Source: Verrucomicrobiota bacterium (GTDB lineage Bacteria > Verrucomicrobiota > Verrucomicrobiia > Limisphaerales > UBA9464). Taken from it: a DNA stretch of 33,768 nt. The position numbers were made by a program, and so were the translations under genes. The first letter of the stretch is position 1, and the number at the start of each line of letters is the position of its first letter. Of this stretch, positions 23,523-32,158 are shown in pieces. The stretch is from positions 1 through 33,768 of the forward strand of contig VHCX01000036.1 of assembly GCA_016871615.1 (NCBI GenBank). The letters are read 5' to 3'. The notes beneath the pieces are model-generated. The model made no database searches, was not told where the DNA came from, and worked only from the letters and a program-made list of their open reading frames with translations.

Positions 23523-25214
23523 ATGGGCGTCGTGCTGAGCGTCCTGCGGATCAAGAACCTGGCCCTCGTGGCGGATCTCACCCTGGAGCTGGAGCCGGGG
23601 TTCTGCGCCATCACCGGCGAGACCGGAACCGGCAAGTCGGTGATCCTCGGCGCCTTGAACCTGGTCCTCGGCCGCCGGGCCGACCGCGGCGCCCTCCGGT
23701 CTGGGGCCGACGCCTGCTCGGTGGAGGCCGTCTTCGAGGTGGGGTCCCTGGCCGGTCGTCTGGGGCCGTTCCTCGAGGAGCGGGGGCTCGAGCCCTGCGA
23801 GGCCGGGCAACTGGTGCTGAAGCGCTCCTTCACCGCCTCCGGAACCAACCGACAGTTCGTCAACGGCAGCGCGACCACGCTGGCCACCCTCGAGGAGATG
23901 GGCGGGTGGCTCATCGACCTGCACGGGCCGCACGACCACCAGTCACTGCTCCATCCCCGGTTGCAGTTGAGCCTCGTGGACGCCTATGGCGGTCTCGACG
24001 CGCTTCGGGAGGCCTTCGCCGGGCACCTTCACCACCGGGCGCGGTTGCGGGAGGCCAAGGCGGCGCTGATTGTCGACGAGCGCACCTACGCTCAGCAGCT
24101 GGACCTGCTCCGACACCAGGTCCGCGAGATCACCGAGGCCCGCCTCCGCCCCGGCGAACGGGCCGAACTGGAGGCCGAGCATTCACGGGTGGCCAACGCG
24201 GCACGGCTGCAGGAGCTCACGCAGGGTGCCCTTGGCACCCTCGGCGATGCGGACGATGCCACCCTCACGAGCCTGGGGGCGGTCGGCCGGTCGCTGCAGG
24301 AGCTGGCACGCATCGATCCGGGAGCCCAAGCCCTGCTCGACCTGCAGGGGCAGGCCACCGACCTGCTCCGGGACCTCCAGGCGGGACTTTCACGGTATGC
24401 CGACCGCATCGAGGTCGACCCGTCGCGCCTGGCGGCCCTCGAGGAGCGGCTCGACCTCCTCCAGTCGCTCCAGCGCAAGTACGGCGGGACGCCCGAGGAG
24501 GTGCTGGCCTTTGGGGCCGAGGCGCGCGCCCGCCTCGAGGCGCTCGAGGGGCGCGACGCCGAGCTGGAGCGGATCGACGCCGGATTGAGGGAGGTGGAGT
24601 CGAGGTTGGCCGCGTGCGGACGACAGCTCTCGGAACACCGCCGGGCGGTGCTGCCCGGACTGAACCGGGCCGCCGAAGGCGAACTGGCCAGCCTCGGTTT
24701 CCGTCAGAGCCGCTTCGAGGCCGGCCTGTCCCATGATCCCGACACCGCCCGGGCGACCGAGACCGGGATGGACCGCATGGAGTTCCAATTCGCCCCCAAC
24801 CCCGGTGAACCCGCCAGACCCCTGCGGTCCATCGCCTCGAGCGGCGAACTGGCGCGCGTGATGCTGGCCCTCAAGACCGTGCTGGCCGACCAGGACACCG
24901 TGCCGGTGCTGGTCTTCGACGAGGTCGACGCCAACGTCGGTGGCGAGACCGCCCATGCCGTCGGCCAAAAGATGGCCACCATCGCATCGCGTCACCAGGT
25001 GCTCTGCATCACCCACCTCGCCCCGGTGGCCGCCGCCGCCGGCACGCACTTCCAGGTGATCAAGGAGGTGCGGGACGGCCGGACCGAATCCCGGATCCAG
25101 CGTCTCGATCGCGCGGAACGCGTGGCGGAGCTGGGACGGATGCTCGGCGGCGGACAGGCCGCGCAGTGGCATGCCGAGGACCTCCTGAAGCCATCGGGGA
25201 ACCGGCCGGCCTGA
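23523..25214 (+). CDS. recN: DNA repair protein RecN
   Basis: A 563-residue SMC-like ATPase used in double-strand-break repair, close to the usual family length. The N-terminus reads LRIKNLALV, as in RecN proteins generally, and the Walker A motif GETGTGKS is at residues 32-39. A long central coiled-coil region (about 150-370) is rich in Glu, Arg and Leu. The C-terminal head has the ABC signature SSGELARVMLAL, Walker B LVFDEVD with Asp466-Glu467, and CITHLAPVAA after it. An SD site (23511-23516) supports this start. Its stop is 25 bases before the epimerase gene, so the two are probably cotranscribed. I see no clear LexA-type box in the 121-base divergent region upstream. Confidence 0.95.
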   Translation: MGVVLSVLRIKNLALVADLTLELEPGFCAITGETGTGKSVILGALNLVLGRRADRGALRSGADACSVEAVFEVGSLAGRLGPFLEERGLEPCEAGQLVLKRSFTASGTNRQFVNGSATTLATLEEMGGWLIDLHGPHDHQSLLHPRLQLSLVDAYGGLDALREAFAGHLHHRARLREAKAALIVDERTYAQQLDLLRHQVREITEARLRPGERAELEAEHSRVANAARLQELTQGALGTLGDADDATLTSLGAVGRSLQELARIDPGAQALLDLQGQATDLLRDLQAGLSRYADRIEVDPSRLAALEERLDLLQSLQRKYGGTPEEVLAFGAEARARLEALEGRDAELERIDAGLREVESRLAACGRQLSEHRRAVLPGLNRAAEGELASLGFRQSRFEAGLSHDPDTARATETGMDRMEFQFAPNPGEPARPLRSIASSGELARVMLALKTVLADQDTVPVLVFDEVDANVGGETAHAVGQKMATIASRHQVLCITHLAPVAAAAGTHFQVIKEVRDGRTESRIQRLDRAERVAELGRMLGGGQAAQWHAEDLLKPSGNRPA

Positions 25215-25239
25215 GCCGACGATTCCCGGGAGTCCCATC

Positions 25240-26349
25240 ATGCTGTCGCCTGAACCCGTCACCGCCACGACCGCCTGGCGCTTCGACCTGGCCCTCACCC
25301 ATGCCTGGGCCATCGCGACCGATGTGCGCTCCGGACGGATCGGCGGCAAACGCCATTGCCCGGTCGTCTTCCTGGAATTGACCGACCGCGCCGGTCGCCG
25401 CGGCCTTGGCGAGGCCTCGCCGTCCACACAATACCGGGAGACCCCCGGGACCGTGGAGGCGTTCCTCCGCCGCATCGACCCGTCCCGCCTTTCCTTTGAT
25501 GATCTCCCGGGCTCGCGGTCCTACCTCGAATCGCTGCCCGATCCGAGCATGCCGGCCCGGTGTGCGGTGGACGTCGCCCTGCTGGATGGCGCGGCTCGGG
25601 CCGCCGGCCTGCCGCTGCACCGGTTTCTCGGCCTCGGGTTCCCGGCCTCCGGAGCGGTCTCCTCGTTCACGATCGGGCTCGACACGCCGGAGCGGATGGA
25701 GGCCAAGGCCCGGGAGGCCGCACGTTTCCCCGTGCTCAAGATGAAGCTCGGCGCCCCGACCGACGCCGCCAACCTGGCGGCCGTCCGGCGGACGCTGCCG
25801 GGCAAGCCCTTGCGGGTCGACGCCAACGCCGCCTGGAAGACCCGGGAGGAGGCCCTTGAGCGGATCCGGTCCCTGACCGGGCACGGCCCCATCGAGTTTG
25901 TCGAGCAGCCCATGCCGCCCGACGTCCCCGAGGCCGACGCGATCTGGCTGAAGGAGCGGTCGCCGTTGCCCCTGGTCGGGGACGAGTCCTACCAGGATGC
26001 CCGCGACGCCGACCGGTGTGCCCGCTGCTTCCACGGGGTCAATGTGAAGCTCGTGAAGACCGGCGGCGTCACCGCGGCCAAGGAGGCCCTCGAGGCGGCC
26101 CGCCGGCTCGGTCTCAAGACCATGCTGGGCTGCATGATCGAGTCCTCCGTGCTCATCAGCGCCGCCGCGCATCTGGCCTCCCTGACCGACTGGCTGGACC
26201 TCGACGGAAACGTGCTGATCGACAACGACCCCTTCCAGGGCGTGGTCAACCTCGACGGCCGGCTGACCTTCGATGGGGCCCCCGCCCACCTCGGCCTCCA
26301 GACGGCGCCGCGTGCGGGCCTTCCCCCCGTCCCGTCGCCGGTCCATTGA
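25240..26349 (+). CDS. dipeptide epimerase (L-Ala-D/L-Glu epimerase-like), enolase superfamily
   Basis: A 369-residue member of the enolase superfamily's muconate-lactonizing subgroup, most like dipeptide epimerases such as L-Ala-D/L-Glu epimerase, which act in recycling murein peptides. The catalytic KMK pair is at Lys167/Lys169. Metal ligands are Asp194 in DANAAW, Glu222 in VEQP and Asp248 in GDES. The opposing base is Lys270 in VNVKLVKTGG, and DLDGN follows late, as in known epimerases. The N-terminal capping domain (about 1-125) fits the fold. The substrate specificity is inferred from motif spacing and could be another dipeptide. It lies 25 bases after recN on the same strand; no peptidase or peptide transporter is adjacent. 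Confidence 0.85.
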   Translation: MLSPEPVTATTAWRFDLALTHAWAIATDVRSGRIGGKRHCPVVFLELTDRAGRRGLGEASPSTQYRETPGTVEAFLRRIDPSRLSFDDLPGSRSYLESLPDPSMPARCAVDVALLDGAARAAGLPLHRFLGLGFPASGAVSSFTIGLDTPERMEAKAREAARFPVLKMKLGAPTDAANLAAVRRTLPGKPLRVDANAAWKTREEALERIRSLTGHGPIEFVEQPMPPDVPEADAIWLKERSPLPLVGDESYQDARDADRCARCFHGVNVKLVKTGGVTAAKEALEAARRLGLKTMLGCMIESSVLISAAAHLASLTDWLDLDGNVLIDNDPFQGVVNLDGRLTFDGAPAHLGLQTAPRAGLPPVPSPVH

Positions 26350-26404
26350 ATCCGCGCCGCAGGCGGTCCCAAACGAAGTTCCCGACGAGGCCCCAAAAGC
26401 GGCA

Positions 26405-26434
26405 CGGGCGGGATTCCCGGAGGAACCCCGCCCG
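26405..26434. terminator. bidirectional hairpin between convergent epimerase and secDF genes
   Basis: CGGGCGGG (26405-26412) pairs perfectly with CCCGCCCG (26427-26434). After one A/C mismatch, TTCC (26414-26417) pairs with GGAA (26422-26425) around the tetraloop CGGA. It sits in the 110-base gap between two stop codons. Read on the minus strand it is followed within a few bases by CTTTTGG, a weak T-tract that could serve secDF; there is no T-tract on the plus side. Confidence 0.55.
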
Positions 26435-26459
26435 ATGCGCGGACCGTCACGGCAGGCCC

Positions 26460-29030
26460 TCAGGCCTGGGCGGCGGCCGGGCTCTCGCCCTCCCCGACGG
26501 CGCCGCCGGCGGGAATGACCGTGCCCATCACCGGCCGCTTGCCCTTGTGCCACCAGACCACCAGCGCGCTGGCGATGTAGATGGAGGAGTAGGTACCGGT
26601 AAGGATGCCGACCAGGAAGGTGAAGGCGAAGTCGTTGATCGCTCCGCCCCCGAAGACATACAGCGAGACCGTGGCCAGGAACACGGTGCCCGAGGTGATG
26701 ATCGTCCGGCTCAGCGTCTGGTTGAGGGCCCGGTCGATCAGGGAGGTGAACGACCCGCCGACACCCATCTTCAGGTCCTCGCGGATGCGGTCGAAGATCA
26801 CGATGGTGTCGTTGATGGAGAAGCCGATGATGGTCAGCAGCGCCGCGACGAAGGTGGCGTTGAACTGGCGTCCCTCGCCGGCCAGGCCGGTCAGGCAGTA
26901 CCAACCGATGGTCATGAGCACGTCGTGGGCGACGGCCACCACCGCGGCGACCGCGAAGCTGAACTCGTAGCGGAAGGCCACGTAGACGAGGATGCCGAAG
27001 AGCGACAGCACCGAGGCGATCACGCCCGATTTCTGGATCTCCTTGCCGATGGTCGCACCGACCGAGTCCATGCGGACCCGCTCGAACTTCGACTCGGGGA
27101 AGGCCTTCTTCAGAACCTCCTCGGCCTTCAGACCCGCATCCTTGGCGGCGGTGATGGACAGGTACTCCCGTCGACTGTCCCCGGCCCCCTCGGTCTGGTA
27201 CTGGATGCGGGTTTCGCCAATGCCGCCCTTGGTGAGGGTCTCGCGAACCTTCTCGGTGTCCACCCGCTGGGCGAACCGCAGTTGCAGTTCGTCACCGCCG
27301 GCGAACTCGATGCCCAGCATGTTGTTGCCGCGGACGAAGATCCCGTAGCCGATGCCCACGACGATGAGCAGCCAAGAGGCGATGAATGCAGGCCTGGCGA
27401 AGTTCAGGAAGCGGATGTTGGTGCCCTTGATGATGTGCAGCATGGGCAGCGACCTGAGGATGTTCTTGGCCAGGAGGAAATCGAAGATCAGGCGGGTAAC
27501 CACCAGCGCGGTGAACATCGAGACGCACAGACCGACCGTCAACGCCACGCCGAAGCCCTTGATGGGTCCGGTGCCCATGAGGATGAGTAGCACCGACGAG
27601 ATCAGCGTCGTCAGGTTGGAATCGAAGATCGTCCCGAATGCCTTGTCGTAGCCCGAGGCGACGGCCCCACGCACCGACTTGCCTGCGGCCAATTCCTCGC
27701 GCATGCGCTCGTAGATCAGCACGTTGGCATCCACCGCCATGCCGATGGTGAGCACGATGCCGGCGATGCCCGGCAGGGTGAAGGTGACATCGAGCGAACA
27801 CATCACCCCGAGCATGATGACGAGGTTGAGGATCAGCGCCACGTTGGCGACCAGGCCGGCCGCCAGGTAGTAGACGATCATGAACACGGCGACGGCCCCG
27901 ACGCCCAGCAGCGTGGCGGTCTTGCCGGAGGCGATGGCGTCCGCGCCCAGGGAGGGATCCACGCCACGCTCCTCCTTGACCTCCAGGGGCGCGGCCAGCG
28001 GGTTCTCCAGCGAGGTCGCCAGCTCGAAGGCCTCCTTGTCGGTGAAGGAACCGGTGATCTGGCCATTGCCGCCCACGATGGGCCCGTTGATGCGGGGTGC
28101 GGAGATCACCTCGCCGTCGAGGATGATCGCCAGACGCTCACCGACGGCGGCCTGGGTGATCTCGGCGAAGAGCTGGGCGCCCTCCTGCTTGAGGCTGAAG
28201 CTGACGTAGGGCGATCCGGTCGCCGGATCGTGACCGACACCGGCACCCTCGACGTGCTTGCCCGAGAGCCCCCGCTCAGGGCTGCGCTTCACCAGGATGG
28301 GCAGCGGCACGCGCTGTCCCGGGGTGCCCGAGGGCACCATCTCGAACATGCGCACGTAGCCCGGGGGCACCACGCCGCGGGACAACTGGGCCTCGTTCTC
28401 GGGATGCACCATCCGGAACTCGAGGAAGGCGGCCTTCTGGATCTGGGCCTTGGCCTGCTGCTTGTCGGCCTCGCTCAGGCCCGGCAACTGGACCAGGATG
28501 CGCCCGCCACCGGCCGGCGCGATGACCGGCTCGGCGACGCCGAAGCGGTCCACCCGGCGACGCAGGACCTCGACCGCCTGCTCGGCGATAAAGTCGGTGT
28601 TCATCGCGACGCCGGCATTGGTCAGGGCCCGGCTCATGTCCATCTCCAATAGGAACTGGGTGCCTCCCTGGAGGTCGAGGCCCAGGCGGAACTGCCCGGC
28701 GGCCGAGCGCTGCACGCGGTTGAGGATGCCCCGGTTGAGGTCGCGTTCGACGGCGACATTGACGTAGTTGCTCGGGAAAAAGGGCCGGATGTCGTTGGTG
28801 CCGATGGCAACGAGCAGGTTCGAGTAGGTGATCCCCGGCAGCTTGTCGGTGTTCGAGGCGTCCAGCTGCTGGGCCTTCTTGACGATCTCGTCGAAGGCCT
28901 TGTTGGGGGTCGAGGACTGCTGCTCGAAGGCCTCGATCAGGTTCTTCGAGGTCGGCGGGTAGATCTCGCCGGCCGACCAGGCGATGACCAGGAGGACCAG
29001 GACGAGTTTCCAGAGATGACTGCGGTTCAT
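26460..29030 (-). CDS. secDF: fused protein translocase subunit SecDF
   Basis: An 856-residue fusion of SecD and SecF, the RND-fold accessory part of the Sec translocon that uses the proton or sodium gradient to complete protein export. It begins with one membrane segment (about 8-22). A large periplasmic domain follows, with FRLGLDLQGGTQF near residue 110-125. SecD's membrane block contains DPSLGADAIASG and DANVLIYERMREEL. The SecF half follows without a stop, with its own GIEFAGGDEL motif, periplasmic loop and membrane block with SINDTIVIFDRIREDL. Fused SecDF occurs in several phyla, including Verrucomicrobiota. The C-terminus ends in a short acidic, Ala-rich tail. yajC lies 35 bases upstream on the same strand, forming the usual yajC-secDF operon. 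Confidence 0.95.
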   Translation of the reverse strand: MNRSHLWKLVLVLLVIAWSAGEIYPPTSKNLIEAFEQQSSTPNKAFDEIVKKAQQLDASNTDKLPGITYSNLLVAIGTNDIRPFFPSNYVNVAVERDLNRGILNRVQRSAAGQFRLGLDLQGGTQFLLEMDMSRALTNAGVAMNTDFIAEQAVEVLRRRVDRFGVAEPVIAPAGGGRILVQLPGLSEADKQQAKAQIQKAAFLEFRMVHPENEAQLSRGVVPPGYVRMFEMVPSGTPGQRVPLPILVKRSPERGLSGKHVEGAGVGHDPATGSPYVSFSLKQEGAQLFAEITQAAVGERLAIILDGEVISAPRINGPIVGGNGQITGSFTDKEAFELATSLENPLAAPLEVKEERGVDPSLGADAIASGKTATLLGVGAVAVFMIVYYLAAGLVANVALILNLVIMLGVMCSLDVTFTLPGIAGIVLTIGMAVDANVLIYERMREELAAGKSVRGAVASGYDKAFGTIFDSNLTTLISSVLLILMGTGPIKGFGVALTVGLCVSMFTALVVTRLIFDFLLAKNILRSLPMLHIIKGTNIRFLNFARPAFIASWLLIVVGIGYGIFVRGNNMLGIEFAGGDELQLRFAQRVDTEKVRETLTKGGIGETRIQYQTEGAGDSRREYLSITAAKDAGLKAEEVLKKAFPESKFERVRMDSVGATIGKEIQKSGVIASVLSLFGILVYVAFRYEFSFAVAAVVAVAHDVLMTIGWYCLTGLAGEGRQFNATFVAALLTIIGFSINDTIVIFDRIREDLKMGVGGSFTSLIDRALNQTLSRTIITSGTVFLATVSLYVFGGGAINDFAFTFLVGILTGTYSSIYIASALVVWWHKGKRPVMGTVIPAGGAVGEGESPAAAQA

Positions 29031-29065
29031 GGGGAAAAACAGGAATTCAGGGGTGGCCGTGGAGG

Positions 29066-29404
29066 TCAGGAGGCCGGGGTGCCTGGCGCCACCTCACCGA
29101 TGGCGGCCTTGGTCACCTCGAGCTTGGACTCGCCTGAGCGAAGGGTCACGGAGTTGTCCTTGATGCCGACGACCACGCCCACAATCCCGGAGGTGGTGGT
29201 CACCTTGTCGCCGGCCTTGAGTTCACTGACGAGCTTGGCCTGCTCCTTGGCCCGCTTCTGCTGCGGCCGGATGAGCATCACATAGAAGATGATGCCGATG
29301 AACACCATCATGCCCACCTGTGTGAACATTTGTTTCTTCGTGTCCGCTTCGGACATGGGAGGCCCGCCTTGGGCCAGGATCGCGACGTAGGTTTGGGACA
29401 GCAT
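29066..29404 (-). CDS. yajC: preprotein translocase subunit YajC
   Basis: A 112-residue single-span membrane protein that associates with SecDF. The hydrophobic segment VGMMVFIGIIFYVMLIRP (about 31-48) is followed by the typical QQKRAKEQAKL..ELK.GDKVTT.SGI.G stretch and a small beta-domain ending near residue 107. I chose the ATG at 29404 over the TTG at 29413 because nothing in the first three extra residues is conserved. secDF begins 35 bases downstream, so the two share a transcript. The usual upstream neighbour tgt is not present; a divergent gene starts 197 bases away. Confidence 0.93.
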   Translation of the reverse strand: MLSQTYVAILAQGGPPMSEADTKKQMFTQVGMMVFIGIIFYVMLIRPQQKRAKEQAKLVSELKAGDKVTTTSGIVGVVVGIKDNSVTLRSGESKLEVTKAAIGEVAPGTPAS

Positions 29405-29601
29405 GTGAGGCAACGTGAAGCGCGGAGACTACGGAGGACGGGGCTCTTGGCAAGCGCCTGTTCCGGAAGGGTGCCTAGGGAATATGCCGAAGAGGCCGGT
29501 CTTGTGGGTCACCCCGTCACACCGAGCCGCTACCGCCACCCGCCCCGGCCCGACCGGATCCCGGGCTCGGCAACGCGGACGGAACCTGCTCGACTCGGGG
29601 C

Positions 29602-30132
29602 GTGAAACTCCAGGATCTGCATCTCGGTCAGCGCGTCCTCCACCCCCAGCATGGCGAGGGGGTCGTCAAGGCCATCAACGAATTCGCCGCCGAGATCCTC
29701 TTCCTCGAGGGCCGCAAGCCCGTCGAGCCGGAAAGCGGCGGTCTGGCACCGGCCGAGCCGCAGGCCGGCCTTTCCGGCCTCTCGATGCCGCTGGAGACCC
29801 TGCTCACCCGGGTGGTGGATGCGACGGTCGATCGACTGGGCGTCGAGCGCCCGGATGGCTCCGTCCACGAACTGGCCTCGCGGTGGAAGGCCGGCCGGAT
29901 GGTGCTGCAACCGGCCGACCCGTCGCTCCAGGCCAAGGAAGTCGACCTGGAGACCTTCTTCCACAAGCTCGTGATGATGCGCAACCAACTCCGGGTGCTG
30001 GAGCAGAAGATCAACGCCAGCGAGACCTTGTCCTCGGCCGAGAAGTTCGACTGGCAGCAGTACATCACCCGGTGCTACGGTTCGATGACCACCTTCAACC
30101 TGCTCTTCAAGGACAAGGAATCGAATTTCTGA
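29602..30132 (+). CDS. unrecognised protein with CarD/Tudor-like N-terminus
   Basis: A 176-residue cytoplasmic protein starting at a GTG (29602). The first 35 residues read like a small beta-barrel of the CarD/UvrD-C kind: GQRVLHPQHGEGVVKAI resembles the G..V.HP.HG.G.V motif of RNA-polymerase-binding Tudor-like folds. The rest is mainly helical, with a conserved-looking late part (FFHKLVMMRNQLRVLEQKIN, about 116-135) and FDWQQYITRCYGSMTTFN near the end. I know of no characterised homologue and give no function. It stands between the divergent yajC-secDF operon and a symporter gene 108 bases downstream. Composition is like the neighbours, and the shadow frames on the opposite strand have no family features, so I consider it coding. 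Confidence 0.75.
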   Translation: MKLQDLHLGQRVLHPQHGEGVVKAINEFAAEILFLEGRKPVEPESGGLAPAEPQAGLSGLSMPLETLLTRVVDATVDRLGVERPDGSVHELASRWKAGRMVLQPADPSLQAKEVDLETFFHKLVMMRNQLRVLEQKINASETLSSAEKFDWQQYITRCYGSMTTFNLLFKDKESNF

Positions 30133-30240
30133 CCGGGGGAAGACCACGGCGCCGTGCGCCGGCCCCGACGGGGCTTGCCATTCGCGCCGTTGGCCCAAGA
30201 CTCCCGACCCGACGCCTCCACCGCCACCGGAAACCTTGCC

Positions 30241-32037
30241 ATGCACCTCGCGACGCTCGACTGGGTCATCATCGCCGCCACCTTCCTCCTCTACCTCGCC
30301 ATCGGCCTGTTCGTCGGCAAGTCGGCGGGCAAGGACTACGAGAGCTACTTCCTGAGCGGCCGCACCATGCCCTGGTGGCTGCTGGGAACCTCGATGGTCG
30401 CGACGACCTTCGCCACCGACACCCCGAATCTGGTGGCGGGGATCGTCCGCAAGGACGGCGTGTTCGGCAACTGGGTCTGGTGGGCCCTCCTGCTCACCGG
30501 CACCACCACGGTCTTCCTCTTCGCCAAGCTCTGGCGGCGCAGCGGCATGATGACCGACATCGAGTTCTATGAACTGCGCTACTCGGGCCGGCCGGCGGCC
30601 TTCCTGCGCGGGTTCCGTGCGGTCTACCTCGGGATCTTCTTCAACATGCTGGTGATGGCCAACGTCTCGCTCGCGGCCATCAAGATCGGCGGCGTGATGT
30701 TCGGCCTGGACCCGGTGAAGACCATCGCGGTGGCCTCGGTGATCACGGTGGCCTACAGCATGGTGGGCGGGCTCACGGGCGTCCTGCTGACGGATCTCGT
30801 CCAGTTCGTCATCGCCATGGTGGGCGCGGTCTGGGCGGCGGTGCACGTGGTCGGGCTGCCGCAGGTCGGCGGCCTCTCCAAGCTGCTGGCCGACCCCAGG
30901 GTCCAGGCCAAGATGAGCGTCGTGCCCGACTTCGCCTCCACGCCCCACGACGTGGTGATGGCGGTGTTCCTGATTCCCCTGCTCGTGACCTGGTGGAGCA
31001 TCTACTACCCGGGGGCCGAGCCGGGCGGCGGCGGGTATGTGGCCCAGCGCCTCCTGGCCGCCAAGAACGAAAAGCACGCCCTCGGAGCCTGCCTGTTCTT
31101 CAACGTCATGCACTATGCCCTGCGTCCATGGCCGTGGATCCTGGTGGCGCTGGCCTCGATGGTCGTCTTCCCCGACGTGGCCTCGCTCCAGGCGCGGTTT
31201 CCACACCTCGATCCGAAGATCGTGCAGGACGACCTGGCCTACCCGGCCATGCTCACCTTCCTGCCCCCCGGCCTGATGGGCATCATGGTGGCATCGCTGG
31301 CGGCGGCCTACATGAGCACCATGTCTACCCAGGTGAACTACGGATCGTCCATCGTGGTCAGCGACCTGTACCTGCGCTTCATCAACCCGAAGGCCGGGGA
31401 CGCGCAACAGGTGTGGCTCGGCCGGGTCGTCACCATGGCCCTGATGGCCGCGTCCTGCTGGCTGGCGCTCCAACTCCAGGACGCCCTGTCGAACTTCAAC
31501 CTGATGATGCAGGTGGGGGCGGGTACCGGCCTGGTGCTCATCCTCCGGTGGTTCTGGTGGCGGATCAACGCCGCGGCCGAGATCGCCGCCATGACGTTGT
31601 CCTTCGGCATGGCGCTCTTCTGGAGGCTCTCCTCGGCGGCCGACGGCGTGCCGGAGTGGAAGCGCATGGTGATCGGCGTGGCGGTGACCACCGTGGGTTC
31701 GCTGGCGGTGGCCCTGCTGACCGGACCCACGGCCACCGACACCCTCCGCGAGTTCTACCGGCGGGTGCAGCCCGGCGGGGCCGGCTGGAAGCCCGTCCTC
31801 GACCGGGCGGGCCATGAGCGGGTGCAGTTGCAGGACACTTCGCTGGGCCATGGTTCCGACCTCGGGGCCGGCATCGCCTGCTCCGTCCTCGCCTCCTTCG
31901 GCATCTGGGCGCTCATCTTCGCCGGCGGATGGGCCATCTACGGCCACTGGGGACGGGCCGGCGCGGCCCTGGCGGTGACCCTGGTCTGCGGGGCGCTCTT
32001 GCCGACGTTCATCGGACGTCTGCGCATCCGCGACTGA
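30241..32037 (+). CDS. sodium:solute symporter (SSS family)
   Basis: A 598-residue integral membrane protein with about 13 hydrophobic segments, matching the sodium:solute symporter family that drives uptake of sugars, amino acids or related solutes with Na+. Near the N-terminus it has the family pattern of a YESYFLSGRTMPWWLLG loop followed by TSMVATTFATDTPN. Later, a MSTMSTQVNYGSSIVVSDLY stretch fits the sodium-site helix 8 region. A hydrophilic loop before the last spans (about residues 500-540, with EFYRRVQPGG) is usual for the Bacteroidetes/PVC branch. I chose the ATG at 30241; the upstream open frame back to 30154 has no hydrophobic segment. A GH13 gene follows 121 bases later, which hints at a sugar substrate but does not prove one. 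Confidence 0.9.
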   Translation: MHLATLDWVIIAATFLLYLAIGLFVGKSAGKDYESYFLSGRTMPWWLLGTSMVATTFATDTPNLVAGIVRKDGVFGNWVWWALLLTGTTTVFLFAKLWRRSGMMTDIEFYELRYSGRPAAFLRGFRAVYLGIFFNMLVMANVSLAAIKIGGVMFGLDPVKTIAVASVITVAYSMVGGLTGVLLTDLVQFVIAMVGAVWAAVHVVGLPQVGGLSKLLADPRVQAKMSVVPDFASTPHDVVMAVFLIPLLVTWWSIYYPGAEPGGGGYVAQRLLAAKNEKHALGACLFFNVMHYALRPWPWILVALASMVVFPDVASLQARFPHLDPKIVQDDLAYPAMLTFLPPGLMGIMVASLAAAYMSTMSTQVNYGSSIVVSDLYLRFINPKAGDAQQVWLGRVVTMALMAASCWLALQLQDALSNFNLMMQVGAGTGLVLILRWFWWRINAAAEIAAMTLSFGMALFWRLSSAADGVPEWKRMVIGVAVTTVGSLAVALLTGPTATDTLREFYRRVQPGGAGWKPVLDRAGHERVQLQDTSLGHGSDLGAGIACSVLASFGIWALIFAGGWAIYGHWGRAGAALAVTLVCGALLPTFIGRLRIRD

Positions 32038-32158
32038 CCCGGCCGTCATCGCGGTCAAGGGCCGGGGACGTGATCCGGGGTTGCTCCGGCCCCGCCTGCC
32101 CCACCATGCTCGCGGCGCCAGGGACGCCGGATCGCCGGTGGACCGGCAACCCGAACCC

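Noticed and set aside
25060-26904. 614-codon minus-strand frame opposite the epimerase
   Set aside because: It runs antisense to the epimerase and through parts of recN and secDF in the wrong frame; no family features.
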